The notes below the pieces were generated by a model. The model saw only the letters and a program-made list of their open reading frames with translations. It was not told where the DNA came from and searched no databases. From a virus, in IMG/VR virus record IMGVR_UViG_3300048929_000747, positions 1-24,498 of that record: a stretch of 24,498 bases of DNA. One strand, given 5' to 3'. This document shows, one piece after another, positions 14,026-21,504 of this stretch; within the stretch, counting starts at the first letter, position 1, and every line of letters starts with the position of its first letter. The translations under genes were made by a program, and so were the position numbers.

Positions 14026-14826
14026 ATGTCTCAACTGTTAACAGACTGGCTGTGTATTGCCACCGAAGGAGATACGGTTGACGGACGCCAGATTTATCGC
14101 GACTGGATTATTGATATGGGTGAAACCTATGACTTTAACCATTACAGCGCGAGACTCTGGCCAGAGCATGAGCGTGGGTGGGGGACATTCGGGGAAGTAC
14201 GCGAAGTAATGTGGCAGGACGGAAATGATGGTCTTGCCCGGCTTTACGCAAAAATCAGCCCTGCCATGAACCTTATTCATGCTAATCGCGAAGACCAGCT
14301 GGTTTATTTCTCCATTGAACCCGAAGAGGACTGGCGCGGCACCGGGCGTACCTATCTCAAAGGGCTGGCGGTCACTGACTCACCCGCCAGCGTGGGCACT
14401 ACACGATTACGCTTCTCTGAGCGTAATAAAAATAAATCGGGTTACTACGCGTTTTCAGTAACCACCAACGGAAACCTTAATAAGGTGATAAACATGAAGC
14501 CACAATGGCAAAAATTATTTGGTATCAAGCCACACTTTGAAGAAGAGCCGCAGGAAGAAGTACCGGCCGGCGACGATAAATTGCAGGCGCTTGCAGAAGC
14601 TGTTAACGCACTGGAAACGCGTGTTACAGCGATTGAAGAAAAACTTAATTCCACTGCGGAAGATGTTGATCAAATTGCTGAGGCTGTGGATACGCAGGAG
14701 TTTTCAACGCTGCTGGCGAACATTAAAGACGTGGTGAAAAATTTCAGCAAACTGGATAAACGCGTGACCGATCTGCCGCGCCGTCAGTTCGGCGATAAAA
14801 AAGATAAGCGCTTTAAATTTATCTGA
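14026..14826 (+). CDS. O: Capsid scaffolding protein and protease, gpO
   Basis: The 266-aa product is of the P2 gpO family (284 aa in P2). The N-terminal half is the serine protease that matures the capsid; visible conserved positions are D19 (VDGR), H47 (PEHERGWGTFGEV) and the Ser-containing TDSPASVGTTRLRFSE block around 116-130. The second half (about 165-240) is a helical scaffolding region with QALAEAVNALETRVTAIEEKL heptads, ending in a basic tail. It directs procapsid assembly of gpN and is cleaved during maturation. It is the first gene of the rightward late operon. Confidence 0.95.
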   Translation: MSQLLTDWLCIATEGDTVDGRQIYRDWIIDMGETYDFNHYSARLWPEHERGWGTFGEVREVMWQDGNDGLARLYAKISPAMNLIHANREDQLVYFSIEPEEDWRGTGRTYLKGLAVTDSPASVGTTRLRFSERNKNKSGYYAFSVTTNGNLNKVINMKPQWQKLFGIKPHFEEEPQEEVPAGDDKLQALAEAVNALETRVTAIEEKLNSTAEDVDQIAEAVDTQEFSTLLANIKDVVKNFSKLDKRVTDLPRRQFGDKKDKRFKFI

Positions 14827-14841
14827 TCACCGTTTTCGCTA

Positions 14842-14863
14842 AAAGTCATTCGACTTTATTTAA
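14842..14863 (+). other. Short hairpin between O and N
   Basis: AAAGTC (14842-14847) and GACTTT (14852-14857) form a 6-bp stem with an ATTC loop, followed by an AT-rich stretch. A second small stem CGCG/CGCG precedes the N ribosome site GAGGGAAC. They could act as a weak attenuator or processing site adjusting the scaffold to capsid ratio; nothing proves it. Confidence 0.3.
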
Positions 14864-14890
14864 TAAATCGCGTCAACGCGAGGGAACCGT

Positions 14891-15910
14891 ATGCAATTAA
14901 ATAACCGTGCGCTGGATTATATTGATGCCTTTTCTGCCGGTCTGGCAGAACACTATGGCGTCACCAATCCATCCCGCGCATTCAAATTAACCGATCCGCA
15001 GGAAACAACCCTGCGCGCTGCGCTGCTGGAGTCTGTTGAATTCCTGAGCATGATCACCGTCGCCGATGTTGATCAACTGAGCGGCCAGGTCGTGTCTGTG
15101 GGGGCGTCTGCGCTTCATACCGGGCGCAAGGCTGAAGGTCGTTTTACCAAACGCGTTGGCGTTGACGGTAATGACTACAAACTGGTTGAAACGGACTCCT
15201 GCGCCGCGCTGCGCTGGGATTTGCTTTCCATGTGGGCAAACGCAGGCAGTGAGGGTGAGTTCTTCCAGATGGTTCAGACGTTCTCTAATCAGGCGTTTGC
15301 GCTGGATATGCTGCGTATCGGCTTTAACGGCAAGTCCGTCGCGGTGGACACCGACCCGGAGAAAAACCCGAACGGTGAGGACGTGAATATCGGCTGGCAT
15401 GCCCGTATGAAAACCTTCAACGACGGCTTCCAGATCATGGACACGCCGATCACCCTGGACGACAAAGGTGATTATCGTTCGCTGGATGCCATGGCCTCTG
15501 ATCTCATCAACGCCAAGATTCCGGCGCAGTTCCGCACCGATCCGCGTCTGGTCGTGCTGGTTGGCGCTGACCTTGTGGCCGCTGAGCAGTACCGGCTTTA
15601 CCAGGCTGCTGACCGACCCACGGAAAAAATCGCCGCGCAGTTGCTGGGCAGCACCATCGCAGGCCGTCCGGCGATCATCCCGCCGTTTATGCCGGGTAAG
15701 CGCATGGTGGTAACGCCGCTGAGCAACCTGCATATCTACACCCAGCGCGGCACCCGCCAGCGTAAGGCGGAGTTTGTTGAAGACCGCAAGCAGTATGAAA
15801 ACAAATACCTGCGCAACGAAGGCTATGCCGTCGAAGTGCCGGAGCTGTATGCGGCGATCGACGAAGAGGCTGTGACCATCGGCAAAGTGACCGAACCGGC
15901 TGAGGGCTGA
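14891..15910 (+). CDS. N: Major capsid protein, gpN
   Basis: The 339-aa product belongs to the P2-family major capsid proteins (P2 gpN 357 aa, HK97 fold). Typical segments are the N-terminal delta region LAEHYGVTNPSRAFKLTDPQE, the GRKAEGRF loop, FQMVQTFSNQAFALDMLRIGFNGKS, and the C-terminal NKYLRNEGYAVEVPELYAAIDE. It forms the icosahedral shell after assembly on gpO and N-terminal cleavage. The start has GAGGGAAC upstream. It sits between O and M as in P2. Confidence 0.96.
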   Translation: MQLNNRALDYIDAFSAGLAEHYGVTNPSRAFKLTDPQETTLRAALLESVEFLSMITVADVDQLSGQVVSVGASALHTGRKAEGRFTKRVGVDGNDYKLVETDSCAALRWDLLSMWANAGSEGEFFQMVQTFSNQAFALDMLRIGFNGKSVAVDTDPEKNPNGEDVNIGWHARMKTFNDGFQIMDTPITLDDKGDYRSLDAMASDLINAKIPAQFRTDPRLVVLVGADLVAAEQYRLYQAADRPTEKIAAQLLGSTIAGRPAIIPPFMPGKRMVVTPLSNLHIYTQRGTRQRKAEFVEDRKQYENKYLRNEGYAVEVPELYAAIDEEAVTIGKVTEPAEG

Positions 15911-15913
15911 TAA

Positions 15914-16615
15914 ATGGCACTTTCACCCGCACAGCAACACAGCCAGCGCCTCAATGCGGCGCAACAGTTAAAGCAGCGTAAGGCCATCGAGACGATGGAA
16001 AGCCTGCATATGCAGATCCAGATGCTGAATCAGGATGTGGCGTATGTGCGCGCGCTGCCGACCATTGCCGATCGCGAGGCGTACAAGCGTGATGAGCTTA
16101 TTCCTCGCTGGAAACCGACCATTGAAGCCTATCTGAGTGGCGACAGCGCGTATGAAAACCCGGTCTTTGCCTGGTACGTGGTGTGGATGTTTGATGCGGG
16201 CGATCTGGACGAGGCCTTGCGCCTGGCCGATATCGCCATCGAACAGCAGCAATCGACCCCGGAGGGAATCAAAAGCCGCTTCCCTGTGTTTGTCGCCGAT
16301 ACGGTGATGGCGTGGGCGGAAGATACGGCGGCAGCGGGTGAAAGTGTGGAGCCCTATTTCTCGCAGGTCTTTGAAAAAGTCACGCAGCACTGGCGGCTGC
16401 ATGAAGAAATCACCGCCAAATGGTTCAAGTTTGCCGGTCAGATGCTGCTGCGTGATGACAACGGTCAGCCACGCGCCACGGCAGTTGAGGATGTGGAAAC
16501 GCTGGAAAAAGCCGATGCCCTGCTGGCCAGCGCTGAGCATCTTTACAAGCGCGTGGGCGTTACCACGCTGCGCGCCCAGATTGCCGCACGTATCCGCAGT
16601 CTGACAAAAGAATAA
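15914..16615 (+). CDS. M: Terminase endonuclease subunit, gpM
   Basis: The 233-aa product matches P2 gpM (247 aa), the small terminase subunit with cos-cutting activity. Recognisable blocks are RQKAIETMESLHMQIQMLN-like helices near the N-terminus, YLSGDSAYENPVFAWYVVWMFDAGDLDEAL in the middle, and HEEITAKWFKFAGQMLL toward the end. It works with gpP to cut and package DNA. Only three bases separate it from N, and ribosome binding is probably coupled. Confidence 0.94.
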   Translation: MALSPAQQHSQRLNAAQQLKQRKAIETMESLHMQIQMLNQDVAYVRALPTIADREAYKRDELIPRWKPTIEAYLSGDSAYENPVFAWYVVWMFDAGDLDEALRLADIAIEQQQSTPEGIKSRFPVFVADTVMAWAEDTAAAGESVEPYFSQVFEKVTQHWRLHEEITAKWFKFAGQMLLRDDNGQPRATAVEDVETLEKADALLASAEHLYKRVGVTTLRAQIAARIRSLTKE

Positions 16616-16634
16616 CAACGACTACCGCAAGCCG

Positions 16635-16702
16635 GGCGGGCGCGGAGGAGGGCAAAACACAGCGGTGTTATGCGCCTTGGATGCCGGTCAGCCCGCCTTT
16701 TT
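16635..16702 (+). other. Terminator-like structured leader before L
   Basis: GGCGGGC (16635-16641) can pair with GCCCGCC (16691-16697), which is followed by five T, with a 49-base loop holding a small AACAC/GTGTT hairpin. It looks like an attenuator or a conserved packaging element within the late operon. Confidence 0.4.
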
Positions 16703-16712
16703 CGGGGGAGCC

Positions 16713-17165
16713 ATGTTTAGCGGAAAGCCGATCGACTATCAGGATGTGGCGTTAACCAATGACGGATTCTGGCCGGATCTGAATCTGGCCGATTTTCAGT
16801 CGCAGCGGGCGTTACCGCCTGATATGGACGCCAGCACCCTTGCCAGTGCGTTACTGGCGGCAGTGATGGAAGTGAATGCCGATCTGGCCACGGTGGAGGC
16901 AAAACACCGGGCGGCGGGGCATGAAAACGCCGCTGATGTGCCTGGCCCCGTCATGGATGGCCTTAACGGTCTTTGTGCGCAGTACACCAAAGCGGTGTTT
17001 GCCAGGGCAAAAGCCGATCTGCTGGGTGAGTTCGCCACGCTCGGGCGTCGTGAAACCCATCCGGGGCAGGAGAGCGACGAAACCCGCGCCGGGCTGATGG
17101 CTGAATCCTCAGTGACTATCCGGCATATGAAAGGCCTGAAACGTGCCGGGGTGCGCAAAGTATGA
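16713..17165 (+). CDS. L: Head completion protein, gpL
   Basis: The 150-aa product is of the P2 gpL family (169 aa in P2), which stabilises filled heads. Typical segments are the N-terminal GFWPDLNLADFQSQRALP and C-terminal ATLGRRETHPGQESDETRAGLMAESSVTIRHMKG. The ATG at 16713 is chosen for its strong GGGGGAG site; a frame extension to 16665 overlaps the terminator-like leader and is unlikely. Its stop overlaps the R start by four bases (ATGA). Confidence 0.92.
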   Translation: MFSGKPIDYQDVALTNDGFWPDLNLADFQSQRALPPDMDASTLASALLAAVMEVNADLATVEAKHRAAGHENAADVPGPVMDGLNGLCAQYTKAVFARAKADLLGEFATLGRRETHPGQESDETRAGLMAESSVTIRHMKGLKRAGVRKV

Positions 17166-17662
17166 AAACACAGCTGGAGTCGCTTACCGCATTTTTTACG
17201 CAGAACGTGCCGGAGCGCGCGCGCCTGAGTTTCGACAGCCAGATTGACGGGATGCAGGTGATCTCAGCCGCGCGGGATTTAGGCGCAGGGCAGTACCGCC
17301 TTTCCGTGATGCGGTATAACGCGCTGCTGTCGTGGGAGCGCTTCCCGTTTCGCCTGGTTGCGCCGCAACTGCTGGTTGCGCTGCTTGAAGTCTGGATGGA
17401 TGAACACGCCGCCCCGGTGATGGAAGAGCTGGGGATTGAAAACACGGAGGCCGACTGGGATGTGACGCTTGAGGATGAGGAGACCGCCACGGTGGTGCTG
17501 ACCCTTCCCCTCGCGGATGAACTGGTTATCAGGCCGGATGCCGCAGGCCTTATCCCGTATCGCGGTGAACGCTGGTCACTGGTTGAGCCGGAGATCTGGA
17601 CGGCGCTGAGTGCCACGGTTCACGGCGTGGATGAAGCGGGCGCGCCGGTGGGTGAGTCCTGA
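17162..17662 (+). CDS. R: Tail completion protein, gpR-like
   Basis: The 166-aa product occupies the place of P2 gpR (155 aa) and shares the layout: an N-terminal helical part, a middle with QYRLSVMRYNALLSWERFPF, and the TVVLTLPLADELVIRPD strand region, as in tail-terminator proteins. It likely caps the tail for joining to the head. Sequence resemblance to P2 R is modest. ATGA overlap with L and TGATG overlap with S indicate coupling. In P2, genes X, Y, K and lysABC lie between L and R; here they are absent from this position. Confidence 0.75.
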   Translation: MKTQLESLTAFFTQNVPERARLSFDSQIDGMQVISAARDLGAGQYRLSVMRYNALLSWERFPFRLVAPQLLVALLEVWMDEHAAPVMEELGIENTEADWDVTLEDEETATVVLTLPLADELVIRPDAAGLIPYRGERWSLVEPEIWTALSATVHGVDEAGAPVGES

Positions 17663-18357
17663 TGTTTGCGGGCGGGGAGCTGAACCCGGATCAGCTGGCC
17701 GGACTGCAAAACGCGCTGGCCAGCCTTGATTTGCCGCCCCGCAAGCGTCAGCGGCTTTTATGGCGCCTGGCGAAATACGGCCTGATTGCCGCCGCCAAAC
17801 GCAATGTGCGCAATCAACAGTCGCCCGATGGCAACGCATGGGCGGGGCGAAAGACAAAGCGCCGGGGCAAGATGCTGCGCAACCTGCCAAAGCTGCTGCA
17901 TGTGCGGGAAATGCCGGAAATTGACGCCGTGCGCGTGTATTTGCAGGGCGGTGGCTACCGCAACGGGGCTTCGCCTGTTCCTGCCGGTGTGGTGGGGTAC
18001 TCGCAGCAATACGGCATGTCCGTGCGGGTAAACCGCAGCGGGCAAAGAAGCCGGGCGGAGCCGGGTAAAAAAGCCACCATCGCCCAGGCCAAAAAGCTTC
18101 GGGCGCTGGGGTATGCAGTAAAGCGCGGTAAGCGGTGGAAAAAACCGACTTACCGGCAAATCACCGACACCCTGACTTACGCACAGGCGGGGGTAATTAT
18201 CCGCAGGATGAGCGGCAGGGCGGTGAAGACAAGCTGGGTTATCAACGTCCCTGCCCGCGCATTTCTGGGCATGAATGATGATGAATTTAACAAGGCACTG
18301 GCGCGCCAGCTGCAAGCCATCGGCTTTGGCTGGGATGTGAACGCGCAGGACAGATAA
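17662..18357 (+). CDS. S: Phage virion morphogenesis protein, gpS-like
   Basis: The 231-aa basic product belongs to the phage virion morphogenesis (gpS) family, longer than P2 gpS (150 aa). The typical N-terminus is LDLPPRKRQRLLWRLAKYGLIAAAKRNVRNQQSPDGNAWAGRK, and the C-terminus has VPARAFLGMNDDEF. The extra middle part (about 110-190) is rich in Arg, Lys and Gly. It acts in tail completion with R. Confidence 0.85.
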   Translation: MFAGGELNPDQLAGLQNALASLDLPPRKRQRLLWRLAKYGLIAAAKRNVRNQQSPDGNAWAGRKTKRRGKMLRNLPKLLHVREMPEIDAVRVYLQGGGYRNGASPVPAGVVGYSQQYGMSVRVNRSGQRSRAEPGKKATIAQAKKLRALGYAVKRGKRWKKPTYRQITDTLTYAQAGVIIRRMSGRAVKTSWVINVPARAFLGMNDDEFNKALARQLQAIGFGWDVNAQDR

Positions 18358-18366
18358 GGGGTAAAC

Positions 18367-19494
18367 ATGACCTGGCCAAGTGTGGACGTAAACCAGGTAA
18401 ACCAGTTGCAGGGCGAAGTGACGGAAGTCGAGCGCTGCGTACTGTTTATCGGCAGGGGTAAAAAGGGCACCGGCAAAACGCAGGCGGTAAATACCCAGAC
18501 GGATTTTGATGCGTTGCTGGGCAGTGCAGCGAGTCCGCTGAAAAGCTATCTGATGGCGGCACGGGCAAACGCCGGGCAGAACTGGTGGGCATTCGTGCAT
18601 GTGCTTGCCGATGACGCGGAGCCTGATGCCTGGGCAAAAGCCGTTCACGCGGCGCAGCTGGCGTGCTCCGTTGAAGGGGTGGTGCTGTGTGATGCCGTGA
18701 GCGACAAAGCCGCGATCAATCTGGCCGCCACGCTTCGCGCTGAGCTTATTGCAAAGTACGGGCGCTGGGTATGGTTTCTGCTGGCCGTGGAAGGTTTTCA
18801 GGCAAAAGAGACCCAGGCTGATTATCTGGCGCGGCTGTCAGCGCTTCAGGCAGGTATCGCAGAAAAGGCGGTTCAGCTGGTTCCGTGCCTGTGGGGCAAC
18901 GAGCCGGGTGTGCTGGCCGGTCGGTTGTGTAACCGTGCTGTTACCGTCGCAGACAGCCCGGCGCGCGTGAAAACCGGGGCGCTGCTGAGTAGCGGCAGTG
19001 ACGAAATGCCGGTGGACGGCGCGGGCGAAGCCATCACGGTGGCTACCCTCCAGGCGCTGGAGGCACAGCGTTTCAGTGTGCCGATGTGGTATCCCGACTA
19101 TGACGGGCTTTACTGGTCAGACGGGCGGACGCTGGATGTTGAGGGCGGCGATTATCAGTCGATTGAGACGCTGCGTATTGCTGACAAGGTGGCGCGCCGT
19201 GTGCGACTGCTGGCCATCGGCAAAATTGGCGACCGTTCGCTTAACAGCACTCCGGCGAGCATTGCCGCGCACCAGTCCATTTTCGCCGCGCCGCTGCGTG
19301 AAATGTCCCGATCCGTACAAATCAACGGTGTGACGTTTCCGGGAGAGGTGAAACCGCCGCAGGATGGCGACGTGAAAATCGTCTGGAAAACCAAAAAACA
19401 CGTCGACATTTACATTGTGGTGCGTCCGTATGAAGTACCGCTGCAGATCTCGATCAGTCTTGTGCTCGATCAGACCGTGGAGGCCAGCGCATGA
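18367..19494 (+). CDS. Tail sheath protein, DUF2586/HP1-type
   Basis: The 375-aa product has the N-terminus TWPSVDVNQVNQLQGEVTEVERC followed by an FIGRGKKGTGK loop, a Rossmann-like middle, and a C-terminal sheath-like domain with TFPGEVKPPQDGDVKIVWKTKKHVDIYIVVRPYEVP. I recognise the DUF2586 family used as tail sheath in HP1/K139-type phages rather than the P2 gpFI type. It should form the contractile sheath around the tube. The start has AAGGGG upstream; its end overlaps the next gene by four bases. Confidence 0.82.
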   Translation: MTWPSVDVNQVNQLQGEVTEVERCVLFIGRGKKGTGKTQAVNTQTDFDALLGSAASPLKSYLMAARANAGQNWWAFVHVLADDAEPDAWAKAVHAAQLACSVEGVVLCDAVSDKAAINLAATLRAELIAKYGRWVWFLLAVEGFQAKETQADYLARLSALQAGIAEKAVQLVPCLWGNEPGVLAGRLCNRAVTVADSPARVKTGALLSSGSDEMPVDGAGEAITVATLQALEAQRFSVPMWYPDYDGLYWSDGRTLDVEGGDYQSIETLRIADKVARRVRLLAIGKIGDRSLNSTPASIAAHQSIFAAPLREMSRSVQINGVTFPGEVKPPQDGDVKIVWKTKKHVDIYIVVRPYEVPLQISISLVLDQTVEASA

Positions 19495-19946
19495 GTAAGC
19501 GTATCAGTGGCATGTCATTTGATTTTCTGGTGAACGGTACGCAGGTGCATGCCGAGAAAATCACGCTCTCGATTACCGACAACACCGCCGCCACACAGAC
19601 GCACGGTGTGCCGGATGGCTACGTTGACGGCGATGTGGCGGCAGAAGGTGAGCTGGAGCTGAGTATAAAGTATTTCGCCCTTATCAAAGGGCTGGCGCAG
19701 CAGGCCGGATCATGGCGTGGCATCCCGCCACAGGATTTTATGTTTTACGCCAGAGCCGGTGACGAAGAGGCCAAAGTGGAGGCCTTCGGCTGCAAGATGA
19801 TCATGTCTGACATTCTGGATATCGATCCGAAGGGTGGGGCACTGGCAACGCGAAAAATCCCGTTCAAGGTGACTGACCCGCGTTTTATTAACATCGACGG
19901 CATCCCGTATCTGGAAGCGGAAGCCACGGCAAACCTTATCGGATAA
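19491..19946 (+). CDS. Tail tube protein, DUF2597/HP1-type
   Basis: The 151-aa product (MSKRISGMSFDFLVNGTQVHAEKITLSITDNTAATQTHG, then a GYVDGDVAAEGELELSIKYF stretch) matches the DUF2597 family found directly after DUF2586 sheath genes in HP1/K139-type phages. Alternating beta strands fit a tail-tube fold. It would polymerise inside the sheath on the baseplate. ATGA overlap with the sheath gene indicates coupled translation. Confidence 0.82.
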   Translation: MSKRISGMSFDFLVNGTQVHAEKITLSITDNTAATQTHGVPDGYVDGDVAAEGELELSIKYFALIKGLAQQAGSWRGIPPQDFMFYARAGDEEAKVEAFGCKMIMSDILDIDPKGGALATRKIPFKVTDPRFINIDGIPYLEAEATANLIG

Positions 19947-19954
19947 CGGAAAAA

Positions 19955-20242
19955 ATGCAGGAACATGAAAAAAGTTTGTATTCGCTGCTGGCCATTGGCG
20001 CGCTGATCGCGATTGCCAAAGTGCTGGCCAGCAATGACCCCATCACGCCGCGTCTGTTTGTCAGTCGGGTCATCCTGGGGAGCCTGGTTTCCGTTGTGGC
20101 CGGTGCCATCCTGATTCAGATCCCCGATGCCAGCCCGCTGGCGATTCAGGGGCTGGGGGCAGGGCTCGGGATTGCCGGTTATCAGGCCGTTGAAATGTAT
20201 CTCCGTCGCCGGGCGGGGAGCGAACAGGAAGAAAAACAATGA
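19955..20242 (+). CDS. Holin, HP1/LydA-like
   Basis: The 95-aa product has three hydrophobic segments near residues 8-24, 35-54 and 60-77, and a charged C-terminal tail RRRAGSEQEEKQ, as in class I/III holins. The first gene of a lysis cassette placed after the tube gene resembles the HP1-type arrangement. It would form membrane lesions at a programmed time and release the endolysin. Its stop overlaps the endolysin ATG (ATGA). Confidence 0.82.
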   Translation: MQEHEKSLYSLLAIGALIAIAKVLASNDPITPRLFVSRVILGSLVSVVAGAILIQIPDASPLAIQGLGAGLGIAGYQAVEMYLRRRAGSEQEEKQ

Positions 20243-20580
20243 CCCTGAGCGAAAAACAACAGCTGTTTACGGCGCTGATTGCTGACCTGATCCACTGGGC
20301 GCAGAGCAAGGGCTATCGCCTGACCTTTGGCGAGGCATACCGTACCCCGGAGCAGGCAGCGCTGAATGCGAAAAAGGGCAGCGGCATCAGTAACAGTCTG
20401 CATACCCAGCGTCTGGCGGTGGACTTTAACCTGTTTATCAACGGTGTGTACCAGACGCAGACCGAAGCATACCGCCCCCTGGGGGAATACTGGGAAAGCC
20501 TTGGCGGCTGCTGGGGCGGGCGCTTCAAATCTCGCCCGGACGGTAATCATTTCAGCCTTGAGCATAACGGGGTGCGCTGA
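20239..20580 (+). CDS. Endolysin, M15-family peptidase
   Basis: The 113-aa product is a D-Ala-D-Ala carboxypeptidase/L-Ala-D-Glu endopeptidase type M15 enzyme. Zinc-site motifs are S53-L-H55-x4-A60-x-D62 and a D101-x-x-H104 segment (DGNHFSLEH); EAYRTPEQA near 32-40 is typical of the family. It should cut peptidoglycan peptides after holin action. P2 itself uses gpK, a different type of endolysin, so this is a module difference. No signal peptide is visible, so holin-dependent export is expected. Confidence 0.93.
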   Translation: MTLSEKQQLFTALIADLIHWAQSKGYRLTFGEAYRTPEQAALNAKKGSGISNSLHTQRLAVDFNLFINGVYQTQTEAYRPLGEYWESLGGCWGGRFKSRPDGNHFSLEHNGVR

Positions 20581-20939
20581 TGAGCAGGGCGGCAGTTGCG
20601 GTAATGGCGGGGCTGGCGCTGGCGTTTCTGGCGGGCTGGAAAGTGGCGACGTGGCACCGTGACAGCCTCGATCTGGCCGTGCAGAAAGCGGCCGCCGCTA
20701 CCGGCAACGTGTTCCGGGGCATTGCCAGCGACTCCGCCCGCAGTCTTGAAGACAAGCTGGCGGCGCTTAAGGCCGATCAGCCTGATGAGATTCGCTATGA
20801 AATCGTTAAGCCGGTCTTTACTAACGTCTGTGTGTCTGATGAGTTTGTGCGGCTGTACAACGACGCCGCAGATCGCGCCGAACGTGTCCTATCAGGAAAA
20901 CCTGAAAACAAAATGCCCGGAGAAACTGCCACGCCTTAA
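20580..20939 (+). CDS. Inner-membrane spanin, Rz/LysB-like
   Basis: The 119-aa product has one N-terminal transmembrane segment (AAVAVMAGLALAFLAGWKVATW, about residues 4-24) and a periplasmic helical part with DSARSLEDKLAALKADQ. Position after the endolysin and the overlapping lipoprotein frame identify it as the i-spanin. It starts in a TGATG overlap with the endolysin stop. The two-gene spanin complex disrupts the outer membrane in the last step of lysis. Confidence 0.82.
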   Translation: MSRAAVAVMAGLALAFLAGWKVATWHRDSLDLAVQKAAAATGNVFRGIASDSARSLEDKLAALKADQPDEIRYEIVKPVFTNVCVSDEFVRLYNDAADRAERVLSGKPENKMPGETATP

Positions 20940-21072
20940 CGGCGTAACCGGGGCATATATTGCCGGGGCATTACTGGATTACCAGAATTTATATACAACC
21001 TGTGCAGCGCGTCATAACACGCTGGTCGATGAAATTAATAAACGAGAGGCAATAGTAAATGGAAAAGATTGA
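20797..21072 (+). CDS. Outer-membrane spanin lipoprotein, Rz1/LysC-like
   Basis: In the frame shifted relative to the i-spanin, the ATG at 20797 opens a product of about 91 aa with signal peptide MKSLSRSLLTSVCLMS and a lipobox LCGC followed by TTTP. The mature part has two further Cys and NLYTTCAARHNTLVDEINKRE. Its first 143 bases lie within the i-spanin gene and the last 14 overlap the next gene. An in-frame ATG at 20785 is possible; 20797 gives the better signal peptide. It is the o-spanin partner, anchored by lipid to the outer membrane. Confidence 0.8.
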   Translation: MKSLSRSLLTSVCLMSLCGCTTTPQIAPNVSYQENLKTKCPEKLPRLNGVTGAYIAGALLDYQNLYTTCAARHNTLVDEINKREAIVNGKD

Positions 21073-21316
21073 ATTAATGATTGGCGGCGTTGAGCTGGTA
21101 TTTACGCCTAATACCACGGCATACAATAAATTCATCAACGAAATGTCGATGGATAATAAAGTCGCCCCGGCGGTGAATTATCTGAACCGTATTGTCGCGG
21201 CGGAAAGTAAAGAAGCGCTGGCGGATATTGTGAAACGTCCGGGCGCGGCGCTCCAGCTGGTTGGTAAAATTAATGAGATTTACGCACCTGAGCTGGAAAT
21301 CGAAGTAAAAAACTAA
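21059..21316 (+). CDS. E: Tail assembly chaperone, gpE-like
   Basis: The 85-aa product (MEKIELMIGGVELVFTPNTTAYNKFINEM near the start, a KRPGAALQLVGKINEIYAPELEIEV end) matches the small chaperones encoded before the tape-measure gene; P2 gpE is 91 aa. It ends with V-K-N at a slippery heptamer and stops at 21314-21316. Chaperone proteins of this type bind the tape measure during tail assembly. It starts inside the end of the o-spanin gene. Confidence 0.85.
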   Translation: MEKIELMIGGVELVFTPNTTAYNKFINEMSMDNKVAPAVNYLNRIVAAESKEALADIVKRPGAALQLVGKINEIYAPELEIEVKN

Positions 21317-21504
21317 CGCAGCGGGTTCAGGCGATTGAATCAAATGGACTCTCGCAATATTTAATTTTACGCCGCCATTATCTCCCCCACGGGGAGGACA
21401 CTGTTGATGATATTGCTGCCGCCATCTGGCTGGATAACCGCCACTGGGAATTTATGTCTGCGGCGGTGGGCAATGGCATCGGAAAGGCGTTTAAAGGCTC
21501 CTGA
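21059..21504 (+). CDS. E+E': E-E' fusion by programmed -1 frameshift
   Basis: At the end of E, A-AAA-AAC (21307-21313) is a canonical X-XXY-YYZ slippery site, in phase with the E reading frame and immediately before its stop. A -1 shift enters an open frame from 21313 that gives LTQRVQAIESNGLSQY and runs 63 codons to the TGA at 21502-21504, which overlaps the tape-measure ATG. The fusion would be 148 aa. The E' part has no start codon of its own. P2 E+E' and lambda gpG-GT use the same strategy to make two chaperone forms in a fixed ratio. Confidence 0.88.
21307..21313 (+). other. Slippery heptamer for -1 frameshift
   Basis: AAAAAAC in the phase A-AAA-AAC directly precedes the E stop codon. 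This is among the most efficient slippery sequences known in enterobacteria. No strong downstream pseudoknot is evident by eye. Confidence 0.88.

Noticed and set aside
17758-18648. 296-aa open frame antisense to the S and sheath genes
   Set aside because: It spans two well supported genes on the other strand and its composition is that of a shadow frame.
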